A DNA stretch of 64,000 nt from Tepidiphilus succinatimandens (GCF_006503695.1 NZ_SBIK01000001.1:99749-163748); one strand, 5' to 3'. Numbered from the stretch's first letter, positions 18,295 to 27,378 are shown. Program-made: numbers and translations. The notes: generated by a model from the letters alone, not told the origin.

Positions 18295-19661
18295 GATCCT
18301 CCCTCGCGTGCGGCGAGCGCCGTGAGCAGCCGCTCGTGGATGCCCTCGAAACTGCCGTTGCTCATCACGAGGATCGCATCGCCCGGGCGCGCCTGCGCGA
18401 CGATTCCGGCCACGAACGCCTCGATCTCCTCGCCCACCGTCGCCCGCACCCCGAGCGGGGCCAGCGCCTCGCGCGCATCCCAGCTCAGACCCCTGGCGTA
18501 GCAATGCACCCGATCCGCTCCGGCGAGCGCCTCGGGCAAGGCGGCGCGCATCACGCCCAGTTTCATCGTGTTCGAACGCGGCTCGAAGACCGCGATCAAG
18601 CGCCCCGGCACGCGCGGACGCAGCGCGGCGATCGTCTCGCGGATCGCCGTCGGATGATGGGCGAAATCGTCATAGACCGCCACGCCGGCCACGACCCCGC
18701 GCCGCTCCAGCCGCCGACGCACGCCGCGGAATTCGGCCAGCGCCGCGAGCCCATCCTGCGGACGCACCCCGACGTGGCGCGCCGCGGAGAGCGCCGCGAG
18801 CGCATCGAGGGCGTTGTGCCGCCCCGGCACCGGCAGTGCGATCTCGCCCAGCGGGCGCCCCTCGCAGAAAAACTCGGCCGAAGCGCCGTCTTCCGCGACC
18901 GCCACCGTCCATTCCGCATCCGGACCCGGCACCAGCCCGAAGCGCTCCACCTGCGACCAGCAGCCGCGGGCGAGCACCCGTTCGAGTGCCGCTTCGCCGG
19001 CGAGCGCCACGATGCGCCCCGAGCGCGGCATCGTGCGCACCAGATGGTGGAACTGCGTCTCGATCGCAGCCAGATCGGGGTAGATGTCCGCGTGGTCGAA
19101 CTCCAGGTTGTTGAGAATCGCCGTGCGCGGCCGATAGTGCACGAATTTCGCCCGCTTGTCGCAGAAGGCCGTGTCGTACTCGTCGGCCTCGATCACGAAG
19201 AACGGCCCCGCCCCCAGTTGCGACGAACGCGCGAAATTTCCCGGCACTCCACCGATGAGAAAACCCGGAGCGAGCCCGTTCGCCTCGAGAATCCAGGCGA
19301 GCATCGAACTCGTGGTCGTCTTGCCGTGCGTTCCTGCCACCGCCAGCGTCCACCGGCCGGGCAGGATGTGCTCGGCCAGCCACTGCGGCCCGGAGACGTA
19401 GGGCAGCCCCCGGTCGAGGATCTCCTCGAGCAACGGGTTGCCGCGCGAGATGGCATTGCCCACCACGAAGACATCGACCGGCAGATCCGCCTGCTCCGCC
19501 CCGTAGCCCTCGATCCAATCGATCCTCTCGGCCTCGAGCAGCTCGGACATGGGCGGATACACATTCGCGTCACAGCCGCTGACCTCGTGCCCGGCCTGCC
19601 GCGCCAAAAGCGCGAGGCTTCCCATGAAGGTGCCACCGATCCCCAGCACATGGATGCGCAT
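18291..19661 (-). CDS. mpl: UDP-N-acetylmuramate:L-alanyl-gamma-D-glutamyl-meso-diaminopimelate ligase Mpl
   Basis: Mpl reattaches tripeptide recovered from old peptidoglycan to UDP-MurNAc, so it belongs to cell-wall recycling. The 456-residue product resembles MurC but has the Mpl N-terminus (MRIHVLGIGGTFMGSLA). The ATP loop AGTHGKTTT lies near 110, EADEYDTAF at about 163-171, and the C-terminal part has YDDFAHHPTAI and EPRSNTMK, both Mpl hallmarks. The start has AGAGG close upstream. It lies apart from the dcw cluster, as usual for this gene. Confidence 0.95.
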   Translation of the reverse strand: MRIHVLGIGGTFMGSLALLARQAGHEVSGCDANVYPPMSELLEAERIDWIEGYGAEQADLPVDVFVVGNAISRGNPLLEEILDRGLPYVSGPQWLAEHILPGRWTLAVAGTHGKTTTSSMLAWILEANGLAPGFLIGGVPGNFARSSQLGAGPFFVIEADEYDTAFCDKRAKFVHYRPRTAILNNLEFDHADIYPDLAAIETQFHHLVRTMPRSGRIVALAGEAALERVLARGCWSQVERFGLVPGPDAEWTVAVAEDGASAEFFCEGRPLGEIALPVPGRHNALDALAALSAARHVGVRPQDGLAALAEFRGVRRRLERRGVVAGVAVYDDFAHHPTAIRETIAALRPRVPGRLIAVFEPRSNTMKLGVMRAALPEALAGADRVHCYARGLSWDAREALAPLGVRATVGEEIEAFVAGIVAQARPGDAILVMSNGSFEGIHERLLTALAAREGGS

Positions 19662-19693
19662 CGCCTCTTACCCCTCGAGCGGAAAAACGCCGA

Positions 19694-19702
19694 TGGTAAA
19701 AT
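19694..19702 (+). promoter_or_regulatory. Extended -10 promoter element for the 19,736 gene
   Basis: TG, one base, then TAAAAT matches an extended -10 box, which can work without a good -35. None is obvious at 16-18 bases upstream. It lies 33 bases before the start codon of the plus-strand gene, in the short divergent gap behind mpl. Confidence 0.45.
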
Positions 19703-19735
19703 GCCCCACGATCCTGCACAACCCGTGGAACGCCC

Positions 19736-20353
19736 ATGCCCAGCAGCCGCACCTTCGAGTCGCTCGACGCCCGCGAAGAGATCGCCGAGCTTGCCGCGCG
19801 GCTCATCTACGACGAAGGCATACGAGACTATGCGCTCGCCAAGCGCAAGGCCGTCAAGCAGCTCGGGTTGTCGCCGCGCACCATGCTGCCCACCAACGAA
19901 GCGATCGAAGAAGCGCTCGCGCGCCGCGCCGCCGAATACCAGGACGAGGACGACGCCGAGCGGCTCGGGCGCATGCGCCGCGCTGCGGCCGAAGTGATGC
20001 GCTGGCTCGAGCCCTGGAGCACCTACCTCGTGGGCCACGTGCTCGAGGGCACCGCCGGGCCGCTGTCGGTCGTCGACATCGACCTCTACGCCGAGAGCGC
20101 CAAGGAAGTCGAGATCTTCCTGCTCAACCACCCCTGGCTGCGTTTCGACGTCCACACGCCGCGCGCCGGTGGCGCCAAAGAACCCGAAACGGTCTTCGAG
20201 TTCGACTGGCACGGCGTGCCGGTGAGCCTGCGCATCTGGCCCCTGTCGAGCGAGCGCAACCTCAAGCGCAGCGAACACCGGGCGCGGCTGCCGGCCGTCC
20301 TTGCCCTGCTCGAACCGCCCGCCTCTCTTTCTCCGGCCGAGCCCGCGCGATGA
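19736..20353 (+). CDS. Conserved protein of unknown function
   Basis: I do not recognise a named family for this 205-residue protein. It is soluble, with no signal peptide. The N-terminal half is helical and charged (residues 10-95). A central beta-rich segment contains VVDIDLYAES, in which the Asp-x-Asp pattern recalls nucleotidyltransferase folds, although the upstream glycine-serine motif of those enzymes is not evident. The C-terminus is Ala/Pro-rich. Its stop overlaps the start of the TlpA-like gene as ATGA, so the two are translated together. The start is supported by the extended -10 box upstream. Confidence 0.7.
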   Translation: MPSSRTFESLDAREEIAELAARLIYDEGIRDYALAKRKAVKQLGLSPRTMLPTNEAIEEALARRAAEYQDEDDAERLGRMRRAAAEVMRWLEPWSTYLVGHVLEGTAGPLSVVDIDLYAESAKEVEIFLLNHPWLRFDVHTPRAGGAKEPETVFEFDWHGVPVSLRIWPLSSERNLKRSEHRARLPAVLALLEPPASLSPAEPAR

Positions 20354-20931
20354 CCTCCGCCGACCAGGAAGAGGCATCCTCCCCATTCCTACGACGCCGG
20401 CGGCTGCTCGCCGCCCTCGCTGCCTTGGGTCTGGGCGGCGCGCTCTTGTGGCTCGCCCGCCCCCAGGGCGACCCGGCGGCGCATGCGGCGCTCTCCCGCC
20501 TCATCTATGCCAAGCTGCAAGAGCCCGACGGAACCCCCAGGCGCATCGCCACCGACTGGCGCGAGCGCGTGCGCATCGTCAATTTCTGGGCCACGTGGTG
20601 TCCTCCCTGCCGCGCCGAGCTGCCGCTGCTCGCCGCCGCGAGCCAGGCGTGGCCGGAAGAAAAAGTACAATTCCTCGGCCTCGCGCTCGACGACAAAGAG
20701 GCCGTGCGCCGCTATCTCGAACGCACCCCCTTGCCCTATCCCGTCCTCCTCGCCCCGCCCGCGCTCCTCGATCTCACCGTCCCCCTGGGCAACCGCCGCC
20801 GGGTCCTTCCCTTCACCCTGGTGATCGACCCCCACGAGGAACAGGTCGCCGCCCAGGTCGGACCCGTGACCCGCGCCAAGCTCGACGGCTGGATCCACGC
20901 TGCCCTCACGGACGACGCCGCGTCCCGCTGA
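20350..20931 (+). CDS. TlpA/ResA-like thioredoxin-fold protein, membrane anchored
   Basis: A protein of 193 residues with an N-terminal membrane anchor (about 20-38) after RRRRLL, then a thioredoxin fold carrying NFWATWCPPCRAEL. The CPPC pair is the redox site, and the cis-Pro strand appears as VLPFTLVID. Members of this family reduce or oxidise cysteines in the periplasm, often for cytochrome c maturation, but no cytochrome gene lies nearby, so the substrate is unknown. The ATG overlaps the preceding stop. The RRR before the hydrophobic run lacks a good Tat consensus. Confidence 0.88.
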   Translation: MTSADQEEASSPFLRRRRLLAALAALGLGGALLWLARPQGDPAAHAALSRLIYAKLQEPDGTPRRIATDWRERVRIVNFWATWCPPCRAELPLLAAASQAWPEEKVQFLGLALDDKEAVRRYLERTPLPYPVLLAPPALLDLTVPLGNRRRVLPFTLVIDPHEEQVAAQVGPVTRAKLDGWIHAALTDDAASR

Positions 20932-20983
20932 TTTCCAGCAATTTCCCGTTGCACCTTCTCATCCAACGCCTTGCCCGGGCGCG

Positions 20984-20992
20984 TGCTATGAT
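20984..20992 (+). promoter_or_regulatory. Extended -10 promoter element for the glycine-zipper gene
   Basis: The sequence TGC-TATGAT is a close match to an extended -10 box. No matching -35 hexamer is present at 17 bases. It lies 31 bases before the ATG at 21,024, leaving room for a leader with the GGAG ribosome-binding sequence. Confidence 0.5.
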
Positions 20993-21023
20993 GAACAAAG
21001 ACACCTTTTCCTTGGAGACTGCC

Positions 21024-21437
21024 ATGTCCCTCTCGTTGCGGCATCTTTGTCTGTTGTTCTTCCTGTGCTTTGGCGTGAGCCTCGCCCAGGCCCAGGGGAC
21101 GGTCTCGTGCCCCGAGTGCGGTGTCGTCGATTCGATCCACGTCGTCAAGCGCGACTCACCGGGCGTGCTCGGCGCGATCGGCGGCGGTGTCGCCGGTGGC
21201 CTCGTGGGTAGCCAGATCGGCTCCGGCTCGGGCAAGACGGCGGCCACCGTCATTGGCGTGGTCGGCGGTGCGCTCGCCGGCCGCGAAATCGAGCGCCGCC
21301 TGCGTTCCGACGAGGAATACGAGATCGTCGTGCGCATGGACGATGGAACCTACCGTTCGGTACGTACCGACAAGACCCCCACCGTTCGCGCCGGCCAAAA
21401 AGTTCGCGTCCTCGGCGATACCGTCGTGCCGCGCTGA
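21024..21437 (+). CDS. Periplasmic or outer-membrane glycine-zipper protein (SlyB/2TM type)
   Basis: The 137-residue product begins with a cleavable signal peptide ending AQA (residues about 1-22), then a short Cys-containing stretch (SCPECG). A glycine-zipper region follows (about 45-90), with GGGVAGGLVG and GVVGGALAGREIE, as in SlyB/Rickettsia 17-kDa antigen family proteins. A small beta-rich C-terminal domain (VRMDDGTYRSV) completes it. It is not a lipoprotein by its visible signal. The ATG at 21,024 has GGAG upstream. A paralogue with a lipobox lies at 25,727-26,212. Confidence 0.82.
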   Translation: MSLSLRHLCLLFFLCFGVSLAQAQGTVSCPECGVVDSIHVVKRDSPGVLGAIGGGVAGGLVGSQIGSGSGKTAATVIGVVGGALAGREIERRLRSDEEYEIVVRMDDGTYRSVRTDKTPTVRAGQKVRVLGDTVVPR

Positions 21438-21492
21438 GCCGCATCCTGCGCGTGCCCGCCGGTAGATTTTGTCGGCGATTTGCGGCAAACTT

Positions 21493-21514
21493 CGGGTTTC
21501 GATCACGAAACCCG
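21493..21514 (+). other. Perfect hairpin in the aroQ leader, abutting the ribosome-binding site
   Basis: CGGGTTTCG and CGAAACCCG form a nine-pair perfect stem around the loop ATCA. The last base of the stem is the first G of the GGAG sequence (21,514-21,517) that serves the aroQ ATG at 21,526. No T-run follows, so it does not look like an intrinsic terminator of the upstream gene. It could affect aroQ translation, or simply be a chance structure in GC-rich DNA. Confidence 0.5.
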
Positions 21515-21525
21515 GAGCGGGCACG

Positions 21526-22011
21526 ATGCAAGATCCTTCCGGCCCCGGCACCGACGAACGCTCGGTGCCGCGCATTCTCGTCCTTCACGGCCCCAATCTC
21601 AATCTGCTCGGCGTGCGCGAGCCTCAAATCTACGGCCGCACCACGCTCTCCGACATCCACGCCCGGCTCGAAGCGCGGGCGCAGGCCGCCGGTGCCCGCC
21701 TCGAATCCTTTCAAAGCAACCACGAAGGCGAGCTCGTCGACCGCATCCAGGCGGCGATGGAAGAAGGCGTAGACTTCATCCTCATCAACCCTGGCGCCTA
21801 CACCCATACCAGCGTGGCGCTGCGCGATGCGCTCGCCGCCGTGAGCATCCCTTTCATCGAAGTCCATCTCTCCAACATCCACGCCAGAGAGCCCTTCCGG
21901 CATCACTCCTACCTCTCCGACCAGGCCGTCGGCGTCCTCTGCGGCCTGGGCGCCTACGGCTACGAGGCGGCGCTCGAATACGCCTTGCGTGCGCTGAACG
22001 CCGCCGACTGA
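21526..22011 (+). CDS. aroQ: Type II 3-dehydroquinate dehydratase
   Basis: AroQ removes water from 3-dehydroquinate in the shikimate pathway. Residues after about 15 match the family: [15 protein letters not shown], the catalytic Tyr in [35 protein letters not shown], and the His in [17 protein letters not shown] take the ATG at 21,526, preceded by GGAG, which gives 161 residues, slightly longer than the typical 145-150; an in-frame ATG further up would place the leader hairpin in the coding region. The gene leads the conserved aroQ-accB-accC order. Confidence 0.94.
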   Translation: MQDPSGPGTDERSVPRILVLHGPNLNLLGVREPQIYGRTTLSDIHARLEARAQAAGARLESFQSNHEGELVDRIQAAMEEGVDFILINPGAYTHTSVALRDALAAVSIPFIEVHLSNIHAREPFRHHSYLSDQAVGVLCGLGAYGYEAALEYALRALNAAD

Positions 22012-22040
22012 CCTCCCACCCTCTTCGACGCGGAAACTCC

Positions 22041-22508
22041 ATGGACCTGCGCAAAATCAAGAAACTCATCGACCTCGTACAAGAATCGGGCATCGCCGAA
22101 CTCGAAATCACCGAAGGCGAAGAAAAGGTGCGCATCGCCAAGCACCCGCCCACCAACTTCACCATGCCCGCGCCTGCCGGCCCTACGGTCGTCGCCTCCC
22201 CCGTGCCGGTGGCCCCGCAGGCCGTCGCCGCCCCCACCGAGCCGGCCCCTTCTGCCGAATCGGCACTGCCCGCGGGGCACATCGTCAAATCCCCCATGGT
22301 CGGCACCTTCTACCGCGCCCCCTCGCCCACCGCGCCGCCCTTCGTCGAAGTGGGAAGCAAAGTCAAGCCGGGCGACCGCCTGTGCATCATCGAGGCGATG
22401 AAGCTCATGAACGAGATCGAATCCGACGTCGCCGGCACCGTCACCGCCATCCTGGTGGAAAACGGCGAACCGGTCGAATACGGTCAGCCCCTCTTCGTGA
22501 TCTCGTAA
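22041..22508 (+). CDS. accB: Biotin carboxyl carrier protein of acetyl-CoA carboxylase
   Basis: AccB carries biotin between the carboxylase and transferase halves of acetyl-CoA carboxylase, the first step of fatty-acid synthesis. The 155-residue protein has the expected N-terminal helix pair ([13 protein letters not shown]), a Pro/Ala-rich linker (about 40-80), and a C-terminal biotinyl domain. The biotin-accepting Lys is in [13 protein letters not shown]. The thumb segment [16 protein letters not shown] is also clear. It is 29 bases downstream of aroQ and 16 bases upstream of accC. Confidence 0.97.
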   Translation: MDLRKIKKLIDLVQESGIAELEITEGEEKVRIAKHPPTNFTMPAPAGPTVVASPVPVAPQAVAAPTEPAPSAESALPAGHIVKSPMVGTFYRAPSPTAPPFVEVGSKVKPGDRLCIIEAMKLMNEIESDVAGTVTAILVENGEPVEYGQPLFVIS

Positions 22509-22524
22509 AGGATTTCTCCCCGAT

Positions 22525-23904
22525 ATGCAAGCTCCTCCTTTCAAGAAAGTGCTGATCGCCAACCGCGGCGAGATCGCGCTGCGCGTCCTGCGCGCCTGCC
22601 GCGAACTGGGCATCCGCACCGTGGCCGTGCACTCCGAGGCCGACCGCGAAGCGAAGAACGTGCTGCTCGCCGACGAGTCCGTCTGCATCGGTCCGGCCCC
22701 TTCGGCCCAGAGCTACCTCAACATCCCGGCCATCATCGCCGCGGCCGAGGTGACCGACGCCGAGGCGATCCATCCCGGCTACGGTTTTCTCTCGGAAAAC
22801 GCCGATTTCGCCCAGCGGGTCGAGGCTTCCGGCTTCGTCTTCATCGGTCCGCGGCCCGAGACCATTCGCCTGATGGGCGACAAGGTGAGCGCCAAGGCGG
22901 CGATGAAAGAAGCCGGCGTACCTTGCGTACCCGGCTCCGACGGAGCGCTCCCGGAAGACCCCGATACCATCCTTGCGCTCGCGCGGCGTATCGGCTACCC
23001 CGTCATCATCAAGGCGGCCGGCGGCGGCGGCGGACGCGGCATGCGCGTGGTGCACACCGAAGCGGCGCTCCTCAACGCCGTGGCCATGACGCGCACCGAG
23101 GCCCAGGCGGCCTTCGGCAACCCTACCGTCTATCTCGAAAAATACCTCGAACGCCCGCGCCACATCGAGATCCAGGTACTCGCCGACGAACACGGCCACG
23201 CCGTGTGGCTGGGCGAGCGCGACTGCTCCATGCAGCGCCGCCACCAGAAAATCCTGGAAGAGGCCCCTGCACCAGGAATCGACCGCAAGAAGATCGCCGC
23301 GCTCGGCGAGCGCTGCGTCGACGCCTGCCGACGCATCGGCTACCGCGGTGCCGGCACCTTCGAGTTCCTCTACGAGAACGGGGAGTTCTACTTCATCGAG
23401 ATGAACACCCGCATCCAGGTCGAGCACCCCGTCACCGAGATGATCACCGGCATCGACCTGGTGCAGGCGCAGATCCGGGTAGCCGCCGGCGAAAAACTCT
23501 GGTTCCGCCAAAAGGACGTCGTCCTGCGCGGCCACGCCATCGAATGCCGCATCAACGCCGAGGACCCCTACAAATTCACCCCCAGCCCGGGGCTCATCAC
23601 CCACTGGCATCCGCCTGGCGGCCCCGGTGTTCGGGTCGATTCGCACGTCTATACCGGCTATCGCGTGCCCCCGCACTACGATTCGCTCATCGGTAAGCTG
23701 ATCGCGCACGCCGATACGCGCGAAGGGGCGATCGCCAAGATGCGCGGCGCGCTGCAGGAGCTCGTCATCGACGGCATCCACACCAACGCCCCGCTGCACT
23801 TCGAGCTGATGAACGACGGCCCCTTTCGCGAGGGTGGCGTCTCGATCCACTATCTCGAGCAATGGCTCGAAGCACGGCGCACCGCGGCGGAGCGCAGCCG
23901 ATGA
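22525..23904 (+). CDS. accC: Biotin carboxylase subunit of acetyl-CoA carboxylase
   Basis: AccC uses ATP and bicarbonate to carboxylate the biotin on AccB. The 459-residue product starts with [19 protein letters not shown] and contains the ATP-grasp glycine loop [14 protein letters not shown], the HIEIQVLAD strand, the [12 protein letters not shown] segment and the catalytic region [14 protein letters not shown]. The C-terminal domain is complete. AAGGA lies upstream of the ATG. Its stop overlaps the prmA start as ATGA, which links fatty-acid synthesis genes to a ribosomal-protein modifier, as in many proteobacteria. Confidence 0.98.
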   Translation: MQAPPFKKVLIANRGEIALRVLRACRELGIRTVAVHSEADREAKNVLLADESVCIGPAPSAQSYLNIPAIIAAAEVTDAEAIHPGYGFLSENADFAQRVEASGFVFIGPRPETIRLMGDKVSAKAAMKEAGVPCVPGSDGALPEDPDTILALARRIGYPVIIKAAGGGGGRGMRVVHTEAALLNAVAMTRTEAQAAFGNPTVYLEKYLERPRHIEIQVLADEHGHAVWLGERDCSMQRRHQKILEEAPAPGIDRKKIAALGERCVDACRRIGYRGAGTFEFLYENGEFYFIEMNTRIQVEHPVTEMITGIDLVQAQIRVAAGEKLWFRQKDVVLRGHAIECRINAEDPYKFTPSPGLITHWHPPGGPGVRVDSHVYTGYRVPPHYDSLIGKLIAHADTREGAIAKMRGALQELVIDGIHTNAPLHFELMNDGPFREGGVSIHYLEQWLEARRTAAERSR

Positions 23905-24809
23905 GCGCAGCCGAGCCGCGCTGGCTCAACGTCCGCCTCACTGCCCCGGCCGAGCTCGCCGAGCGGCTCTCCGAAGCCTTGCTCACCCATGGAGCGCTCT
24001 CGGTCGGCATCGAGGACGCCGACGCCGGCACGCCAGCCGAGCGGCCACAGTTCGGCGAACCCGGGCTGCACCCGGAGCGGCTGTGGGAGCGCTCGGTAGT
24101 GCTCGCGCTCTTCGAGGCCGAAGCCGACTGGCGCGCGAGCCTCGCGGCCGCCGCGCGCAGCATTGGGCTCGCCCAGGTGCCCGAACCCGCCGTGGAACCG
24201 CTCGCCGATGCCGACTGGGTGCGGCTCACGCAGAGCCAGTTCGACCCCATCCCCATCGACGGCCGGCTGTGGATCGTCCCCTCCTGGCACGAACCGCCCG
24301 ATCCCAGTGCGATCACGCTCACCCTCGATCCGGGACTCGCCTTCGGCACCGGCTCGCACCCCACCACCCGCCTGTGCCTGCGCTGGCTGCTCGCGCACGT
24401 GCGCCCGGGCGACACGGTGCTCGACTACGGCTGCGGCTCCGGCATCCTTGGCATCGCGGCGGCCAAGCTGGGCGCGGCGCGCGTGGTTGGCGTCGACATC
24501 GACGACAAGGCGCTCGAGACGGCCCGCTACAACGCCGAGCGCAACGGCGTGGCGCTGGAACTGCACCACGCCCGCGACCTGCCGCCCGGCACCTTCGACC
24601 GGGTCGTGGCCAACATCCTCACCAAGCCGCTGTGCGTGCTCGCCCCTCTCATCGCCCAGGCCGTGCGTCCCGGAGGGGAACTCGCCCTCTCCGGCATCCT
24701 CGCCGAACAAGCCGAGGAGGTCGTGGCCGCCTACGCCCCGTGGATCGCGCTCACCGAGGGCGCCGAAGACGAAGGCTGGATCCGCCTCGAAGGGATGCGC
24801 CCCGCATGA
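23901..24809 (+). CDS. prmA: Ribosomal protein L11 methyltransferase
   Basis: PrmA trimethylates ribosomal protein L11 with S-adenosylmethionine. The 302-residue product has an N-terminal substrate-recognition domain (about 1-95) and a Rossmann-fold methyltransferase domain. Visible motifs are [13 protein letters not shown], the SAM loop [15 protein letters not shown], the acidic [13 protein letters not shown] and the motif IV segment [11 protein letters not shown] chose the ATG that overlaps the accC stop; an earlier in-frame start would add residues from inside accC. The next gene overlaps in the same way. Confidence 0.95.
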   Translation: MSAAEPRWLNVRLTAPAELAERLSEALLTHGALSVGIEDADAGTPAERPQFGEPGLHPERLWERSVVLALFEAEADWRASLAAAARSIGLAQVPEPAVEPLADADWVRLTQSQFDPIPIDGRLWIVPSWHEPPDPSAITLTLDPGLAFGTGSHPTTRLCLRWLLAHVRPGDTVLDYGCGSGILGIAAAKLGAARVVGVDIDDKALETARYNAERNGVALELHHARDLPPGTFDRVVANILTKPLCVLAPLIAQAVRPGGELALSGILAEQAEEVVAAYAPWIALTEGAEDEGWIRLEGMRPA

Positions 24810-25723
24810 ACGCCCTGCGCCGCGTCCGCTGCCCCCATTGCCAGACCGTCTTCCGCGTCGACCCGGCCAAGCTCGAGCGCTCCCGCGGCTGGGCACGCTG
24901 CGGCCACTGCCTCGAGCCGTTCGACACCGCCCGCCATGCCCTCGATGCCGCAGCCGAACCCGCCCAACGGCTCGATTTCGACCGCCTGCTGCACACCCCC
25001 GCGCCGCCCGCCCCCGAAACCAACGCGGCGACGCTGCCCGAACTCGACCAGCCGACCGTCTTCAGTCCCGCCTGGGAAGCCATTCCCAGCGGCAATCGCC
25101 AACAGGCCGAAGGCGTATCCGACGCCCCGCCCCCCTCTTCGTCCGCACACGAAGCACGCCGCGAGGAAGATGCGGTACAGCGCTCGAGCTTCGCGGACGA
25201 GCCGCTGCTGAGCGAACCGCCGCTCGTGCCCACGACCTTCCCCTTCGAGCGGCAACCCCGAGGGCCCTCCCCCTTCGCACTCCTCGCCGTGCTGCTCCTG
25301 CTCCTCGCGGCGCTCGCCCAAGTCGCCTACCTCTGGCGCCAGGAATGGATCCAGCGCTTTCCGCAGACCTTCTCCTACTGGGAGCGGGTCTGCCAGGAAT
25401 TGGGCTGCACCGTCTCTCCGCCCGTCGACCTGCAACAACTCGTGCTGGAGCATTCCGAGCTCATCCGCGAGCCCGCGCCAGGGCGCTGGACGCTCACGTT
25501 TGCGCTGCGCAACCGCGCCGCCTACCCCTTACCCTGGCCCACGCTGGAACTGACTTTGAGCGATGCCATCGGCCGGTCGCTCCTGCGCCGCCCCATCCCG
25601 CCGCAGGAATGGGGGGCGACGGGTCCCTACTTCCCGCCCGGAGAACGGGTGGAACGCACCCTCGCCCTGGAAACTTTCGAAGCCGGCATCGTCGGCTATG
25701 AACTCAGGCCGATCGCTCCCTGA
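24806..25723 (+). CDS. Zinc-finger (MJ0042-type) single-pass membrane protein, DUF3426 family
   Basis: The 305-residue protein opens with a zinc-ribbon: Cys9, Cys12 (CPHC) and Cys32, Cys35 (CGHC). A long Pro/Ala/Glu-rich linker follows (about 45-150), then one membrane segment (about 154-174) and a C-terminal domain of about 130 residues resembling DUF3426. The topology suggests a cytoplasmic finger and a periplasmic domain. Its function is not established. The gene overlaps prmA by four bases, an order conserved in betaproteobacteria, and meets the next gene tail to tail. Confidence 0.85.
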   Translation: MNALRRVRCPHCQTVFRVDPAKLERSRGWARCGHCLEPFDTARHALDAAAEPAQRLDFDRLLHTPAPPAPETNAATLPELDQPTVFSPAWEAIPSGNRQQAEGVSDAPPPSSSAHEARREEDAVQRSSFADEPLLSEPPLVPTTFPFERQPRGPSPFALLAVLLLLLAALAQVAYLWRQEWIQRFPQTFSYWERVCQELGCTVSPPVDLQQLVLEHSELIREPAPGRWTLTFALRNRAAYPLPWPTLELTLSDAIGRSLLRRPIPPQEWGATGPYFPPGERVERTLALETFEAGIVGYELRPIAP

Positions 25724-25726
25724 GCC

Positions 25727-26212
25727 TCAGCGCGCCACCCGCGTCGTGCCTGCGTCGTTGACCACGCGCACCCGCTCGCCGACGCGGAAACCTTCGCCCT
25801 GATCTTCCTGCACAACGGCGATCACCCGTCCGTTTTCGAGGCGGACCGTCACCTCCACACCCGGCTTGCGCGTCGCCGCCTCTTCCAGCGCGGCCCCCGC
25901 GAGGCCGCCGGCCACCGCGCCCACCGTCGCCCCGACGATCTCGCCGCGACCGCCACCGACGCCGCTGCCCGCCACCCCGCCGACGATGGCTCCTGCTCCC
26001 GCCCCCAAGGGGGACTTCGTCCCCTCCAGCTGAACCGGCCGCACCGCTTCGACCACGCCGTACTGCACGGTCATCATCCGGCGCGCTTCCGCCCGGCTAT
26101 AGGTTCCGCCGCCGAGATCCGAGGCGCATCCGGCCGCCACGAGCGCCGCCACCCCCATCAACGACATCACGGCTACCCGCGCAAACCCTGATCGTTCCCC
26201 GTTCACTGCCAT
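25727..26212 (-). CDS. Glycine-zipper outer-membrane lipoprotein (SlyB-like)
   Basis: This 161-residue lipoprotein has a signal ending in the lipobox VAAGC, then YGVVEAVRPVQLEG as in SlyB/PcP proteins. A glycine-zipper core (GAGAGAIVGGVAG, GAVAGGLAGAALEE) and a C-terminal beta domain (VTVRLENGRVIAVVQ) follow. Such proteins sit in the outer membrane and help stabilise it. I chose the ATG at 26,212 because AGGAGG is seven bases upstream of it; the ATG two codons earlier is too close to that sequence. It overlaps the end of the PfkB kinase gene by ten bases. It is a paralogue of the protein at 21,024. Confidence 0.87.
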   Translation of the reverse strand: MAVNGERSGFARVAVMSLMGVAALVAAGCASDLGGGTYSRAEARRMMTVQYGVVEAVRPVQLEGTKSPLGAGAGAIVGGVAGSGVGGGRGEIVGATVGAVAGGLAGAALEEAATRKPGVEVTVRLENGRVIAVVQEDQGEGFRVGERVRVVNDAGTTRVAR

Positions 26213-27147
26213 GGCCATTCCTCCTGATAGGTCTCCTGATAGCGCCGCACGAGGTCCTCGTGCCGCAGCGTGTAATTCTGCGCTCCGCGCGAGGCGATCT
26301 TGATTGCGCCGAGCACGGCACCCAGACGCACCGCCCGGATCCAGTCGCTGCCCGAGGCGACTGCATGGAGAAGGCCGGCGCGGAAGGCATCGCCACAGCC
26401 GGTCGGATCGACCACCGCATCGGGGCGCACCGGCGGCACCTCGAAGCGCTCTCCCTCGACGAAGACCCAGGCGCCCAAAGCCCCCCGTGTCACGACGAAG
26501 GCCTCGACCCGCGCGGCCAAGGCCACCAGCGACAGACCCGTGCGCACCTCCATGAGCTGCGCCTCGTAATCATTGACGGCGCAGACCCGTGCCGGTTCCA
26601 GGCACTGCAACAACTGCTTGCCGGAAAAAAGGGGCAGGGCCTGCCCCGGATCGAAGGCAAAAGGAATGCCAGCCTCGGCGAGCGCCGCACAATGGGCGAT
26701 CATCCCCTCGAGACCATCGGGGGCCACGATTGCCCACTGCCCGTTCATTTTTCCTGCCACCGGATTGCGATGCGACGAAGCCATCGCCCCCGGATGAAAG
26801 GCGGTGATCTGGTTGTCGTCGAGGTCGGTGGTGATGAAGGCCTGCGCCGTGTATTCCCCCGGCAGCACGGCGATCCCCTCACGCGAGATCCCCAGCGCCC
26901 CGAGCCGGTCGAAATACGGCTGCGCGTCCTCCCCCACGGTGGCGACGATTACCGGCTCGGAACCCAGTTGCTTCAAGCCGTAGGCGATGTTGCCGGCGCA
27001 GCCGCCGAACTCGCGCCGCAGCCTGGGTACGGTGAAGGCCACGTTCAGCATGTGGATCTTGTCCGGCAGAATGTGCTCGCGGAAACGATCCTCGAACACC
27101 ATGATCGTGTCGTAAGCCATCGACCCGCACACCACGATACGCGCCAT
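26203..27147 (-). CDS. PfkB-family carbohydrate kinase (adenosine-kinase-like)
   Basis: A ribokinase/PfkB-family kinase of 314 residues. The substrate side begins with VVCGSMAYDTIM and FGGCAGNIAYGLKQLG, the first family signature. The C-terminal signature DPTGCGDAFRAG (about 250-261) supplies the catalytic Asp and anion hole. NDYEAQLM and VVTRGALGAWVF are also typical. The substrate cannot be read from sequence; similar betaproteobacterial proteins are often labelled adenosine or sugar kinases. The ATG at 27,147 is preceded by GGGAG and by a TATAAT box at 27,184-27,189. It overlaps the downstream lipoprotein gene. Confidence 0.88.
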   Translation of the reverse strand: MARIVVCGSMAYDTIMVFEDRFREHILPDKIHMLNVAFTVPRLRREFGGCAGNIAYGLKQLGSEPVIVATVGEDAQPYFDRLGALGISREGIAVLPGEYTAQAFITTDLDDNQITAFHPGAMASSHRNPVAGKMNGQWAIVAPDGLEGMIAHCAALAEAGIPFAFDPGQALPLFSGKQLLQCLEPARVCAVNDYEAQLMEVRTGLSLVALAARVEAFVVTRGALGAWVFVEGERFEVPPVRPDAVVDPTGCGDAFRAGLLHAVASGSDWIRAVRLGAVLGAIKIASRGAQNYTLRHEDLVRRYQETYQEEWPWQ

Positions 27148-27183
27148 CGCCGCTCCCTTCAGCGCCTTGCCGAGTAGAGGGCG

Positions 27184-27189
27184 ATTATA
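27184..27189 (-). promoter_or_regulatory. TATAAT -10 element of the PfkB kinase gene
   Basis: A perfect TATAAT on the minus strand, 36 bases before the kinase start codon. The -35 region at 17 bases reads CGCCTG and is poor, so the promoter may need an activator or rely on the strong -10. Confidence 0.55.
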
Positions 27190-27378
27190 CGGGAGCGACG
27201 AGGATGCAGGCGGTAAATCCACCCGGGAGCGGCGCCAAAAAAACCGCCTCATGCACACCCCCTGAGCGAGGCCGGCGGAAATCCGCACGACGCCGCCACG
27301 CAGCCGCGGCGCAGCCCATCCGCGGCGTCCCTTTATCCGCTACCATGCGCCGGTCACCCACTCGCACCGCCGATCGCC

